Virus record (IMG/VR): IMGVR_UViG_3300022745_000038
Span: 1 to 57,837 of that record
Source: a virus
DNA length: 57,837 nt
Direction: 5' to 3' (one strand)
Both the position numbers and the translations under genes were made by a program. Each line of letters starts with the position of its first letter. Position 1 is the first letter of the stretch. Below the pieces are notes generated by a model. The model searched no databases and was not told where the DNA came from. It saw only the letters and a program-made list of their open reading frames with translations. Below are positions 41,179 through 48,385 of the stretch, one piece after another.

Positions 41179-41555
41179 GGTGTCACTCCCGGCATTTCCG
41201 GCATCGGCATCAGTGCGCCGCGCCGCGTGGTCCACTTCCGGCGCATGCCGACGATCAGGCGCGCGAGGCGGATGTCGCCCTTGTCGATCCAGTGATCGAG
41301 CACGTCTTCGCGGACGCCGCCGTACAGCCAGCCGCCGCACTCGTCCCACAGCCAGCCTCGCGCGACCATGCAGTGCGGGCAGGTCTTGTGGTTTTTGATG
41401 TTCCTGTTGTCGTCCAGGAACGTCTCGTTGTGATACCGCTCGCCAGCGCGGATCGTGCGTCTGCACTCGTTGCAGCGGTGCTCTTTGCGCGCCTTGACGT
41501 AGCGGCCTATGTCGATGTGGGTGACGGGACCGTCGCTATCGTCGATCATGCACAT
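41175..41555 (-). CDS. Zinc-binding protein
   Basis: 126 residues from ATG 41555 (MCMIDDSDGPVTHIDIGR). It has a CxxC...H...CxxC set: RCNECRRTIRAGERYHNE, then NHKTCPHCMVARGW, and a further Cys in DECGGW. This is a treble-clef-like zinc site similar to those in HNH-adjacent phage proteins, but no HNH catalytic motif is seen. The C-terminus is basic. Coupled to the next gene by GTGA. Confidence 0.65.
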   Translation of the reverse strand: MCMIDDSDGPVTHIDIGRYVKARKEHRCNECRRTIRAGERYHNETFLDDNRNIKNHKTCPHCMVARGWLWDECGGWLYGGVREDVLDHWIDKGDIRLARLIVGMRRKWTTRRGALMPMPEMPGVTP

Positions 41556-41998
41556 GGGTCCACCTCGATGCGGTGCCGGCGTGGGCAGTACCGGCACATG
41601 ATGTCGTCAGGGGCGTGGTCCTCATCGCATCCGGGGACTGGTCGGTAACTCGCTTGGCACTCCGCATCCATCGCCGCGTTGTGCGCTGCGATCTTCGCGC
41701 GATCGGCCGCCAGTCGAACGGTGTTAGCCAGTGCCCCAACGAGCGCATCGCGGGCAACCTTCATGTCCTCAATGGCCGCTCGCCGCGATTCCTGCGTCGT
41801 GCGCAACTCATCCCGCAGCCGGGCGATCTCGGCGTCGCACTGGTATTCGATGATGCGTGCAGCGGTCGTTGCCAACGCTCGCCAGTCCGTGTTTTCAAAC
41901 GTTGGGAATGCTTCCTGCTCCGGGTCTGCCAAGGAGTTCAGGCGACTCAGGAACGCCGTGACATCGTGCGGTTCGCAATGGTGTGGTGTGTCGCTCAT
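41546..41998 (-). CDS. Coiled-coil protein with C-terminal Cys motif
   Basis: 150 residues from ATG 41998 (MSDTPHHCEPHDVTAFLSRL). The middle (about 50-110) is a charged helix (AEIARLRDELRTTQESRRAA), and the end carries CRYCPRRHRIEVDPCA, a short CxxC site. The start overlaps the upstream stop by one base. Unassigned early-type protein. Confidence 0.6.
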   Translation of the reverse strand: MSDTPHHCEPHDVTAFLSRLNSLADPEQEAFPTFENTDWRALATTAARIIEYQCDAEIARLRDELRTTQESRRAAIEDMKVARDALVGALANTVRLAADRAKIAAHNAAMDAECQASYRPVPGCDEDHAPDDIMCRYCPRRHRIEVDPCA

Positions 41999-42387
41999 CA
42001 CTTGCCTCCTGCGATGGCGCCGCGCATTTCGTCTGCTACTGCGTCTAGCGTATCGTGTAGAGAAGCATCGACCATTGACCAGACGCGGCGGAGCGGAAGG
42101 TGTCCACGCGCCGGCAACTGTCGATAGCCCATGTATTTGCGCAATTCGCGGTATCGCTCTGCATCCGCCCGCAGGGCATCCCGCTCGGCCCGCAGCCGCA
42201 CGCTCTCCGCGAGCAGCGCAGGGGCGTCGGCGATCAGGCGGGCATCGGCTGGTGACAAGACCCATGCGTAATGTATGGCGCTTCCGCGCATGAGCCTTGC
42301 ACCCCATTGGACGATCGCCGGCGACGGCGGCAATGTTCTGTCCCACGGACCCGGCGTGTGTCCCTCGTACTTCGTCAGATCGCTCAT
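41998..42387 (-). CDS. HTPGPW-motif phage protein
   Basis: 129 residues from ATG 42387. It begins MSDLTKYEGHTPGPWDRTLP, matching the short phage protein group that carries a conserved HTPGPW near the N-terminus, followed by a strand region and then ADARLIADAPALLAESVRLR and a helical tail. These proteins are common in phages and have no assigned function. ATGA overlap with the upstream gene. Confidence 0.7.
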   Translation of the reverse strand: MSDLTKYEGHTPGPWDRTLPPSPAIVQWGARLMRGSAIHYAWVLSPADARLIADAPALLAESVRLRAERDALRADAERYRELRKYMGYRQLPARGHLPLRRVWSMVDASLHDTLDAVADEMRGAIAGGK

Positions 42388-42605
42388 GCCGTCCTCCACA
42401 CCCGGCCGTCGTAGTAGATCAGGCCGCGCTTCTTGAGGGCTTGCAGCCGGCCGTCCAAGATGCGCGCGTCGTCCCTGCCGAGAAGTCGCGCGAGCCGCAA
42501 GATATCTCCTTCGACGTCATCCTCCGACCACAGTGCGGTGAAATTCATCGGCGTCTTGCGCAGCGCCTTGACGATCAGGCGGTCGAGAGTGTCGTATTGG
42601 CTCAT
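42384..42605 (-). CDS. Small winged-helix-like protein
   Basis: 73 residues from ATG 42605 (MSQYDTLDRLIVKALRKTPM). The helix-helix-helix-wing pattern DILRLARLLGRDDARILDGR, LQALKKRGLIYYDGRVWRTA is typical of a winged-helix DNA-binding domain. It is the first gene downstream of the thermonuclease and the intergenic palindrome at 42660. Possible regulator. Confidence 0.6.
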   Translation of the reverse strand: MSQYDTLDRLIVKALRKTPMNFTALWSEDDVEGDILRLARLLGRDDARILDGRLQALKKRGLIYYDGRVWRTA

Positions 42606-42659
42606 TTCTCTTCCTCGAATTGGTGAACGCAAGGTAGGACCGGCACGGCCGGAGGAAGT

Positions 42660-42676
42660 TCCGCCACAGTGGCGGA
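42660..42676. repeat. Dispersed palindrome, copy 11 (intergenic, nuclease 3' flank)
   Basis: Exact TCCGCCACAGTGGCGGA directly adjoining the thermonuclease stop codon (42677-42679). Its centre base is opposite in orientation to copy 12, which lies upstream of the same gene. Confidence 0.95.
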
Positions 42677-43144
42677 TCAGCCACGCTGCCCAGCACGCCA
42701 GACCCACGGCGGCGTCTGCTGACCGTTCGCCCAAATGCCCATGCGATCCTCTCGAGCGCGCCGCTCGATCGCCACGAGACCTGCGTCCCGGTTGTGCTGG
42801 CGGTACACCCACGCCCAGCCCGCGGCCACAAGAGCTCGGCCGGCGTTGACGTCGCCGCACATCACGACTGCGACGCTCCTGCCGTACCGGTCCACATCCA
42901 TCACCTCGGCCCTGGCCCACTTCCCCGAGCAGATTGACACGAGCGCCGCCTTGGCCTGCACTCCGCCTTCCTGCGCCAGTTCCGGTGCGTCGATGTTCGC
43001 GATGCGGACGGTGCGCGCTCCGATCCTCAGGGTGTCGCCATCGTGGATTGACATGACGGGGCCTTCAACCCGATCTTTGGCGACGGCAGGCGGGCCCCAA
43101 AGCGCGGCGACAATGGCAGCCGCGGGGAAGACCCATCTCATCAT
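42677..43144 (-). CDS. Secreted thermonuclease (SNase family)
   Basis: 155 residues from ATG 43144 (GGAG 5 nt upstream). A Sec signal peptide (MMRWVFPAAAIVAALWGPPAVA) precedes an SNase domain: VMSIHDGDTLRIG, VRIANIDAPELAQ (Arg and Glu at the Arg35/Glu43 positions), DRYGRSVAVV (the Arg87 position) and AGWAWVYRQH. It cleaves DNA and RNA with calcium, outside the cytoplasm. It is bracketed by two copies of the dispersed palindrome in inverted orientation, suggesting a cassette. Confidence 0.88.
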   Translation of the reverse strand: MMRWVFPAAAIVAALWGPPAVAKDRVEGPVMSIHDGDTLRIGARTVRIANIDAPELAQEGGVQAKAALVSICSGKWARAEVMDVDRYGRSVAVVMCGDVNAGRALVAAGWAWVYRQHNRDAGLVAIERRAREDRMGIWANGQQTPPWVWRAGQRG

Positions 43145-43156
43145 CGTCACTCCGAG

Positions 43157-43173
43157 TCCGCCACTGTGGCGGA
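43157..43173. repeat. Dispersed palindrome, copy 12 (intergenic, nuclease 5' flank)
   Basis: Exact TCCGCCACTGTGGCGGA with AG/CT flanks (21-bp symmetry), 13 bp upstream of the thermonuclease start. Confidence 0.95.
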
Positions 43174-43247
43174 CTGGCTTAGGCCGGACAAACCACAACA
43201 TGTAGTAGGAGATCCGGTCGTAAAACGCACTTCCTCGGCACCAACCA

Positions 43248-43394
43248 CTACATCTTGTGGTTGTCGGCATCTTCCGCAACCTCGACCGAATCGAATTCGG
43301 CATCGAAAATGATGACCAGGTCGCGCACGAACCGGTCCTCGGAGAACATCAGGACCGCCTCCTCAACCCGCTCCTCGTGCGTCTTCTCGATCAT
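43248..43394 (-). CDS. 48-residue acidic protein
   Basis: ATG 43394 overlaps the upstream stop (ATGA). The product MIEKTHEERVEEAVLMFSED... is acidic and helical, with a central hydrophobic strand (FVRDLVIIFDAEF) and ends DNHKM. Coupled translation supports it. Unassigned. Confidence 0.6.
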   Translation of the reverse strand: MIEKTHEERVEEAVLMFSEDRFVRDLVIIFDAEFDSVEVAEDADNHKM

Positions 43395-43669
43395 CGGGAA
43401 CAGAACGCGCAGACGAAGTACTGCCCCGGGAACGCGATCGCCTCAATGGCGGTCTTGCGGCAAACGACGCAAACCATCCTCGTCATGGTGTACGGGGCCG
43501 GCGCGGACGGCGTCTCAGCCCCGTCCGCAGGCTCCGGCCACCCCTTCACATCCACGCTGTAGAGTGGCCTCGAGTCAGGCACCGTCCCGATCACTGGCGG
43601 CAGGTCCTTCTCCTTGATCCGCTCGTCAAGCAGGTCGATCTTGCGCTGAAGTCGATCCAGGTCGTTCAT
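43391..43669 (-). CDS. Small zinc-ribbon protein
   Basis: 92 residues from ATG 43669 (MNDLDRLQRKIDLLDERIKE). An N-terminal coiled-coil helix is followed by a Pro-rich linker and a C-terminal two-knuckle ribbon (MVCVVCRKTAIE and FVCAFCSR). It overlaps neighbours on both sides. Unassigned. Confidence 0.65.
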   Translation of the reverse strand: MNDLDRLQRKIDLLDERIKEKDLPPVIGTVPDSRPLYSVDVKGWPEPADGAETPSAPAPYTMTRMVCVVCRKTAIEAIAFPGQYFVCAFCSR

Positions 43670-44280
43670 GCGCCCTCCCTCGCCCAAGCCTTGTAGTGGC
43701 TCACCACGTGAGCCAGCCTTGCCCTTGCCTCGTCGAGAAACCTTTCTGGGTCGTCCGTGACGTCGAAAGGGGCCTGGCCCAGAGCGATAGCCCAATCCCA
43801 GAACATCCGCCTGTCGAGTGCGATGGCGTCGTACTCCGACCTGAGCAGGTCGTGCATCTGCTCCCAGTGCGCGGCGTCATTCTGAGCCGCTTCGAAGGCT
43901 GTTTGCAGAGATGCCCTGGCGTCGAACTGGATGTGGTACTCCGTCTTCAGCCTGTCGCGGTCTCGAACTGTGCCAGCCAAGTCGTCGTACATGGCCTGGA
44001 GTTTCTTCTCGGCATCTTCATGCCGGTCCTTCGCGGCATTGAGATCGACCAGCCTGAGATCTGCGATCGCTTTCTGCCGCTCGGCCTCGTTTCGCCAAGT
44101 GACGAGGCGCGACGACAAGATCTTGATCTCTTCTTCGCCTTTCGCGAGGCTCGCTCTGGACTCTGCCAGTTCGGCGTGAACGACCTTGGTGTGGAGAGCG
44201 ACGATGATCAAGGCCGCCGATACGGCGATCAGAACGAGCAGGGCGTAGAACGCCCACGGAGTGCTGAGGTAGGGATGCAT
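43666..44280 (-). CDS. Membrane-anchored coiled-coil protein, possible inner-membrane spanin
   Basis: 204 residues. One N-terminal transmembrane helix (AFYALLVLIAVSAALIIVAL, about 10-30) is followed by a long periplasm-directed coiled coil (about 33-140, AELAESRASLAKGEEEIKIL). An N-terminal anchor plus long coiled coil is the layout of i-spanins, but no embedded o-spanin reading frame was found; the 45356-45721 lipoprotein could be a partner. The C-terminal about 60 residues are globular. The role is tentative. Confidence 0.55.
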   Translation of the reverse strand: MHPYLSTPWAFYALLVLIAVSAALIIVALHTKVVHAELAESRASLAKGEEEIKILSSRLVTWRNEAERQKAIADLRLVDLNAAKDRHEDAEKKLQAMYDDLAGTVRDRDRLKTEYHIQFDARASLQTAFEAAQNDAAHWEQMHDLLRSEYDAIALDRRMFWDWAIALGQAPFDVTDDPERFLDEARARLAHVVSHYKAWAREGA

Positions 44281-44349
44281 GTCTTCACGTCTCCTGTTGG
44301 TCCGCGTGGCGCGGTGGAGGGTGTGACATGGTGGCGCTACGGGAGTTCC

Positions 44350-44910
44350 CTACGCCTTGCCGGAGAGGTCGATGCCGAGCGCCTTGGCCTTCGCCCGGAT
44401 CTGCTCGACCAGCGCCGCCTCGGGGAGATCTCCGTATGGGCGACGCAGGTTCTGCCGATCTTCGACGTGGAGACCGTGGAGTTTGGTCTTCAACTCAACC
44501 GCCTTCATCACAGCCGACGGGTTGACGTTCTCGATCGCGAACGCCTTGGCCTCGTCGATCTCTGCGATCGCCTCCTTCAGGCCGTACTTGTACTCTTCCT
44601 GGGCCGCGGCAACGGCCTCAGCCTGGGCCTGCGCGACCATTGCGGCGATCTTGGGGTGCTTGGCCAGCACGCTCGCCTTCTCCCATACCATCTTGCGCTC
44701 GTAGGTCTGGGCCGCAGGAAAGGCCTTCAGGTAGGCCTCCGTCTGGTTGGCCCCGGCGATGAGGGCCAAAGCGAACTGCAGTTGAGCCGGGGTCAGCGGG
44801 CGAGTATCGGATGGCTTGTGGTACGGGGTCTTGTCGACCGGCTTCTTTCGGCCACCCTTGCCTGCCGCATCGATCAGGATCGACTTCGATGCCTTCGACC
44901 GCTCAGACAT
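44350..44910 (-). CDS. Terminase small subunit
   Basis: 186 residues. After a basic start, the small-terminase helix-turn-helix pattern is clear: LTPAQLQFALALIAGANQTE, AYLKAFPAAQTY, KASVLAKHPKIAAMVAQAQA, followed by a helical oligomerisation region and a C-terminal LHGLHVEDRQNLRRPYGD. It binds pac/cos DNA and activates the large subunit. About 5.5 kb of small genes and endolysin separate it from the large terminase, an unusually wide gap. Confidence 0.85.
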   Translation of the reverse strand: MSERSKASKSILIDAAGKGGRKKPVDKTPYHKPSDTRPLTPAQLQFALALIAGANQTEAYLKAFPAAQTYERKMVWEKASVLAKHPKIAAMVAQAQAEAVAAAQEEYKYGLKEAIAEIDEAKAFAIENVNPSAVMKAVELKTKLHGLHVEDRQNLRRPYGDLPEAALVEQIRAKAKALGIDLSGKA

Positions 44911-45142
44911 GGGACCACTTCCGGCCCGTCACAGCCTCGTGGACCGTGCTCTTCCCAACACGCCATTTCGCGGCCAGCCACCGGATAGTGATCCGCGTTC
45001 CATCGGGGAGGGTCCTGCCGTACTCCTTGCGCATTTGCCGCACCGCGTCTTCGTCGAGTTTCGCCTGCGCATTGCAGGACCCGCGGGTGCTCCGCTTCGC
45101 TGTGGTCGTCATTGTCATGGTCAGCCGGACGATTGCCGACAT
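44903..45142 (-). CDS. Small HTH protein
   Basis: 79 residues from ATG 45142, with alternatives at 45118 and 45187. The C-terminal ITIRWLAAKWRVGKSTVHEA is a helix-turn-helix, preceded by a basic helix (DAVRQMRKEYGRT). It overlaps the small-terminase start by 8 nt. It may be a regulator or a DNA-binding packaging accessory. Confidence 0.6.
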   Translation of the reverse strand: MSAIVRLTMTMTTTAKRSTRGSCNAQAKLDEDAVRQMRKEYGRTLPDGTRITIRWLAAKWRVGKSTVHEAVTGRKWSHV

Positions 45143-45146
45143 AGGT

Positions 45147-45359
45147 TCAGCCGTCGAGGGCCTTCCGCGCCGAGGCGGCAGCGTCATCCATCATCGCGTT
45201 CCACCGGTCTGCCGGGATCGCCGACAATCCTGCCGCCGTAGCTGCGCCACGCTCCGCGATGAAGCGCTCCCGCATGCGCTGCATGACAGCCGTGCCATGC
45301 TGGGTCAGGATCCCCGCCGCCAGGACGGCGTCGATCACCTCGAGGGTCTGATCGTTCAC
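45147..45359 (-). CDS. Small helical protein
   Basis: 70 residues: MNDQTLEVIDAVLAAGILTQ, mostly amphipathic helix with no Cys or membrane segment. It overlaps the lipoprotein gene by 4 nt (ATGA). Unassigned. Confidence 0.6.
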   Translation of the reverse strand: MNDQTLEVIDAVLAAGILTQHGTAVMQRMRERFIAERGAATAAGLSAIPADRWNAMMDDAAASARKALDG

Positions 45360-45721
45360 TTCGCGCTCCTCGATGACAACTCGCCCCGCAGGACGACCAG
45401 CGCCCGCAACGCGGTCGCGAACGCAGCCTGGACATCGGCCGGCGGGGCGGCACCGCTCGCCGCCGCAGCGCGGAACGTGGTCACCGCGCCGTAGTGCTCA
45501 CGCAGCCTGGTCCTGACCCCGGAGGCTTCGGCTGGATCCATGATGCCAGCCCGCTCGAGATCTCGCACGGTGAGCGCGGCCGCCTCGATCATCCCGTAGG
45601 CCCGCACGACCTGGGCCTCCGGGGACTGCGGCATCTCGTCGTTGACGGTGCCGCAGCCCCCGATCGCCAGCCCGGCGAGGACCGCGAAGAACGCCCAGAG
45701 AAGGAATTGACGGGCCCTCAC
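45356..45721 (-). CDS. Lipoprotein, possible lysis accessory or o-spanin
   Basis: 121 residues with a lipoprotein signal: MRARQFLLWAFFAVLAGLAI followed by GGC (lipobox-like IGGC, acylated Cys at about 23). The mature part is a helical domain (AQVVRAYGMIEAAALTVRDL). Its place right after the holin-like gene suggests a lysis function, for example an outer-membrane spanin, though it is longer than typical Rz1. Confidence 0.7.
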   Translation of the reverse strand: MRARQFLLWAFFAVLAGLAIGGCGTVNDEMPQSPEAQVVRAYGMIEAAALTVRDLERAGIMDPAEASGVRTRLREHYGAVTTFRAAAASGAAPPADVQAAFATALRALVVLRGELSSRSAK

Positions 45722-45957
45722 TGCTTGGGCTCCGCCTGGGCATCTGGCGTGGGCTGATTGAGCAACGCGGCCTTGATGCCATCGATGGAGGTCGGCAGGG
45801 CTCGCACGAATGCGACGACCAGCGTGGCTGCGATCCAGAACTTGTCACCCATGCTGGTGACCTTCTGGACAATCGCCGAGACGTCCCAGCCGAACAGCGC
45901 TGCGACGGCGGCCACGACGGTGCCGGCGGAGATGAGGAACGCAGTCAATGGGTTCAC
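45718..45957 (-). CDS. Small two-helix membrane protein, likely holin
   Basis: 79 residues from GTG 45957 (AAGGA 6 nt upstream). Two hydrophobic segments are visible, about 3-23 (PLTAFLISAGTVVAAVAALF) and 41-57 (FWIAATLVVAFVRALP), with a short polar C-terminus. It is the first gene of the minus-strand late operon, followed by the lipoprotein. This fits a class II-type holin that would release the GH19 endolysin encoded 6 kb downstream. Confidence 0.65.
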   Translation of the reverse strand: MNPLTAFLISAGTVVAAVAALFGWDVSAIVQKVTSMGDKFWIAATLVVAFVRALPTSIDGIKAALLNQPTPDAQAEPKQ

Positions 45958-46017
45958 GTTGGTCCTTGAAGTTGCACGGAGCGGCCGAATTGTCCGCCTT
46001 GTCCGCCCTATCAGGCA

Positions 46018-46044
46018 AGAAAAAGGCAGGCCCGAGGGCCCGCC
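46018..46044 (-). terminator. Intrinsic terminator/attenuator in the late-operon leader
   Basis: Read on the minus strand, GGCGGGCCC and GGGCCTGCC pair (one G-U) and are followed immediately by TTTTTCT. It lies about 60 bp upstream of the first late gene, where it can only act on leftward transcripts heading into the late operon. That position resembles a lambda tR'-type leader terminator. Confidence 0.65.
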
Positions 46045-46067
46045 GAAACACCAAAGGAGACAACGAT

Positions 46068-46086
46068 GGCCGCGAGGGGCGCGGCC
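46068..46086. promoter_or_regulatory. Second hairpin in the divergent region
   Basis: A perfect GGCCGCG-AGGGG-CGCGGCC stem of 7 bp. On the plus strand it lies inside a 9-codon reading frame (ATG 46066 to TGA 46092) with AGGAG upstream; this could be a leader peptide or chance. Confidence 0.4.
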
Positions 46087-46169
46087 GAGTGAATGGTCTC
46101 ACATATCCGGCCGAGCGGATTCCGCGTCATGTAGTCATTCCCTTACACAATATTCCACGTATGGATGAC

Positions 46170-46198
46170 ATACAGACCGTTCCGACTTCGGTACAATT
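46170..46198 (+). promoter_or_regulatory. Early promoter P1
   Basis: CATACA, 17 bp, TACAAT, with the shared spacer block TTCCGACTTCGG. It is 35 bp before the first early gene and followed by the shared leader CACCAACAGGAGA. One of four related rightward promoters. Confidence 0.65.
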
Positions 46199-46232
46199 GG
46201 TTCTGCAGTGATCACCAACAGGAGAGACCAAG

Positions 46233-46766
46233 ATGAGCAACACCAAGATTCGATTCCGTGTCTCGATCAGAGACGTCGATGGCACCGGCTATTCGAATTA
46301 CAGAAGCCTCAGCCGCGCGGCCGCGCGGTTCGAAGCACTGGCCGGACATAGCGTCAAGGAGAGCTTCGATTTCATCCAAGGGGAGACTCCATATCCAGCG
46401 CCAGACCAACTCCTCTCCGTGAGGGGCGTGTCGAACTACGGGACGCAGGTGGTGATAAAGGCCCTCGACGAAGAAGGGCGATCGGAGCTGGCACGACTCG
46501 CCGCGCCGAGGCCGAAGAGACCCGTCGATATGTCCGACGCCGAATTGGTCGCGGCCGAGGAAGACCTCGCCGAATCCATCGACTGCGATCAGCGCCTGGG
46601 CGACGGCGAGCCGACCCCGAAGGCGATACTCGACGAGTACAACGCCCTGTGCGACGAGTGCCGCGCCCGCAACATCCCCGGCTTCAAGCCAGCGCCCTTC
46701 GAGTTCCCCACCACGGGGTGCAACCCCACGAACGCCCAGTTCGCCAACTGCGACCTGCCTTTCTGA
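46233..46766 (+). CDS. First early protein, unassigned
   Basis: 177 residues: MSNTKIRFRVSIRDVDGTGY, mixed alpha/beta N-terminal half with FEALAGHSVKESFDFIQGE, acidic middle and a Cys-containing C-terminus (CDECRARNIPGFKP, GCNPTNAQFANCDLPF). It is the first gene after early promoter P1 with a consensus AGGAGA ribosome site. Being first in the early block, it may be a host-takeover protein; no family recognised. Confidence 0.65.
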   Translation: MSNTKIRFRVSIRDVDGTGYSNYRSLSRAAARFEALAGHSVKESFDFIQGETPYPAPDQLLSVRGVSNYGTQVVIKALDEEGRSELARLAAPRPKRPVDMSDAELVAAEEDLAESIDCDQRLGDGEPTPKAILDEYNALCDECRARNIPGFKPAPFEFPTTGCNPTNAQFANCDLPF

Positions 46767-46842
46767 CCATCGCCCATGCCGCTGCCAGTCGGCGGCATCA
46801 ACGAGCGCCAGCACCGACGCAGCGCCGACACAGGAGATCGAC

Positions 46843-47043
46843 ATGCGAATCAAACACACACCGCAGCGCACCGAAACCAAGCCTTTCTCCGGCCCAGTTC
46901 ACGACCCGATCCGCGCAGAGCCGAGGGCGCACGGCGGGTGCACTTTGGTCCAGCATTGCAAGTGCGGCGCTTGGCGAGAGATCAACGCGAGCGCTGGGTA
47001 TCGAGAGGTCGGGCGCTGGTTGCCTCCGCAGCCCCGTCCGTAG
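46843..47043 (+). CDS. Small Cys-motif phage protein
   Basis: 66 residues with AGGAGA before the ATG. The conserved-looking core HGGCTLVQHCKCGAWREIN and GYREVGRW matches a short phage protein type with a CxC/CxxxxCxC site and a G-x-x-E-x-G-x-W ending. The N-terminus is basic. Probably zinc-binding; function unknown. Confidence 0.65.
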   Translation: MRIKHTPQRTETKPFSGPVHDPIRAEPRAHGGCTLVQHCKCGAWREINASAGYREVGRWLPPQPRP

Positions 47044-47065
47044 ACCCGCCGCCACAGGAGTCATC

Positions 47066-47191
47066 ATGTACCGCTACGCAAACTCACCACGGATTCGGTC
47101 CGCCGGGCTCGCTGCCTGCGGGATCGCCCTCGTGGCGGCCGGGATCGCCGGCTCGATCGTCTTCGCAACAATCATCATCATCGGGGGATGA
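47066..47191 (+). CDS. 41-residue membrane peptide
   Basis: ATG 47066 with ACAGGAG upstream. After MYRYANSPRIRSAGLAACG comes one long hydrophobic helix (IALVAAGIAGSIVFATIIII). It ends 1 bp before the next gene. A small inner-membrane peptide; function unknown. Confidence 0.6.
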   Translation: MYRYANSPRIRSAGLAACGIALVAAGIAGSIVFATIIIIGG

Positions 47192-47192
47192 A

Positions 47193-47447
47193 ATGAGCAT
47201 CGAAAGCGCATGCATTTTCGGGGTCAGGTCCCCGGTGGCCGGGCTGGTCGCGCGATTCCTGACCGCCACCGACGCCCTGTGCTTCGTGCAGCACGTGAAC
47301 AGCACGTTCCGGATGGGATACGAGTGCTACGTGATCAGCACCGGCACGACATTCACCACCATCTCCGGGGCGTATGCCGACGAGATCGCCGGCAGGTTCG
47401 AGCGAGCCGCGGAAATCGCGGAGGCAGCAAAGCCTGGGGGGGGTTGA
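47193..47447 (+). CDS. Small early protein
   Basis: 84 residues starting MSIESACIFGVRSPVAGLVA. A compact mixed fold with cysteines (LCFVQH, YECYVI) and strands YVISTGTTFTTISGAYADEI, ending in a helix (RFERAAEIAEAAK). The stop overlaps promoter P2. Unassigned. Confidence 0.6.
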   Translation: MSIESACIFGVRSPVAGLVARFLTATDALCFVQHVNSTFRMGYECYVISTGTTFTTISGAYADEIAGRFERAAEIAEAAKPGGG

Positions 47448-47472
47448 CTAACTAATCCGAATTGGGTACAGT
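47444..47472 (+). promoter_or_regulatory. Early promoter P2
   Basis: TTGACT, 17 bp, TACAGT, with the shared block ATCCGAATTGGG before the -10. It overlaps the previous stop codon. The shared leader ACCAACACAGGAGAG precedes the next start. Confidence 0.7.
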
Positions 47473-47502
47473 TCCTATGCGTCACCAACACAGGAGAGAG
47501 GC

Positions 47503-47736
47503 ATGAACGTAGCCACCAAGCCCAGCGACACACTCCAGGCGCGTATTTTCGTCAGCGATGGGTCAACCTTCGTCATGGCGCAGTCCGATGAATTCCAGTC
47601 CTCATTCAAGGTCCGCAGCGCGGGAACCGCCGCTCAAGATCTACTTGATGAATCCAACCGACTGGAGTCTCACATTCGACTGTGCGCGAAGCGACTTGCC
47701 CGACTGCGCCTCATCGCAGCAAAACTGGAGGGATGA
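47503..47736 (+). CDS. Small early helical protein
   Basis: 77 residues: MNVATKPSDTLQARIFVSDG, a short strand region and then a long basic helix (NRLESHIRLCAKRLARLRLI). First gene after promoter P2. Unassigned. Confidence 0.6.
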   Translation: MNVATKPSDTLQARIFVSDGSTFVMAQSDEFQSSFKVRSAGTAAQDLLDESNRLESHIRLCAKRLARLRLIAAKLEG

Positions 47737-47738
47737 CT

Positions 47739-48374
47739 ATGTGGACCAACCAAGCCCGCAAGATGTACGACCGTCGCGCCGAGTTCAACGCCTCGACCTC
47801 GTCAGACGACCAAGAGCCGCGCCCGAGCGACAACAACCTCGAAGCGTGGGCCGTATTCCTGAAGACCTACCCGGACGTCGCTGACTGGATCTGGAGCAAC
47901 TCGGCGCGGAACGATTTCGCCAAGTCGCTGTACGCGCAGGCGGTGTCGCGCGGCTTTCTGTCGGCCAAGCAAATCGACGCCGTGCGCGCCAACATCTCCC
48001 GAGGGTCAGCAATCCGCCACAGTGGCGGACTCGGACTTCAGAAACTGTTCACCGTCCTGCAGAAGCACTCGAAGTTCTACGCCGATCGGTTGACGATCAC
48101 GCGCAAGAACGGCGACACCCTCTGCTGGGTGCTCTGGGACGAGACATGCGTCGGCAAGATCGAGCGCGGCACCGGGACCCTGTTCGCCAAGCGGGCCGGG
48201 CAGGATCTGCAGGAGATCCGCGCCCTGCTCGAGGAGTTCGAGGAGGACCCGCTGGCCGCAGCGGTGAAGTACGGGAAACTCACCGGCCGTTGTTGCTCAT
48301 GCTCCCGCGAATTGACGGCAGATGGCAGCATCGAGGCAGGCATCGGCCCGATCTGCGCCCAGAAGTTCGGTTGA
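47739..48374 (+). CDS. DUF6011-type early protein
   Basis: 211 residues; ATG 47739 has GGAGG at a proper distance (ATG 47733 is too close to it). A helical N-terminal half (NNLEAWAVFLKTYPDVADWI, SARNDFAKSLYAQAVSRGFL) is followed by a beta region and the C-terminal zinc-knuckle-like motif GRCCSCSRELTADGSIEAGI, GPICAQKFG, which matches the DUF6011 pattern. A dispersed palindrome encodes AIRHSGGL in the linker between the two parts. Function of the family is unknown. Confidence 0.75.
   Translation: MWTNQARKMYDRRAEFNASTSSDDQEPRPSDNNLEAWAVFLKTYPDVADWIWSNSARNDFAKSLYAQAVSRGFLSAKQIDAVRANISRGSAIRHSGGLGLQKLFTVLQKHSKFYADRLTITRKNGDTLCWVLWDETCVGKIERGTGTLFAKRAGQDLQEIRALLEEFEEDPLAAAVKYGKLTGRCCSCSRELTADGSIEAGIGPICAQKFG
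48013..48029. repeat. Dispersed palindrome, copy 13
   Basis: Exact TCCGCCACAGTGGCGGA in the DUF6011-type gene, encoding AIRHSGGL between the helical and the C-terminal parts. Confidence 0.95.
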
Positions 48375-48385
48375 CCGACTGCAAA

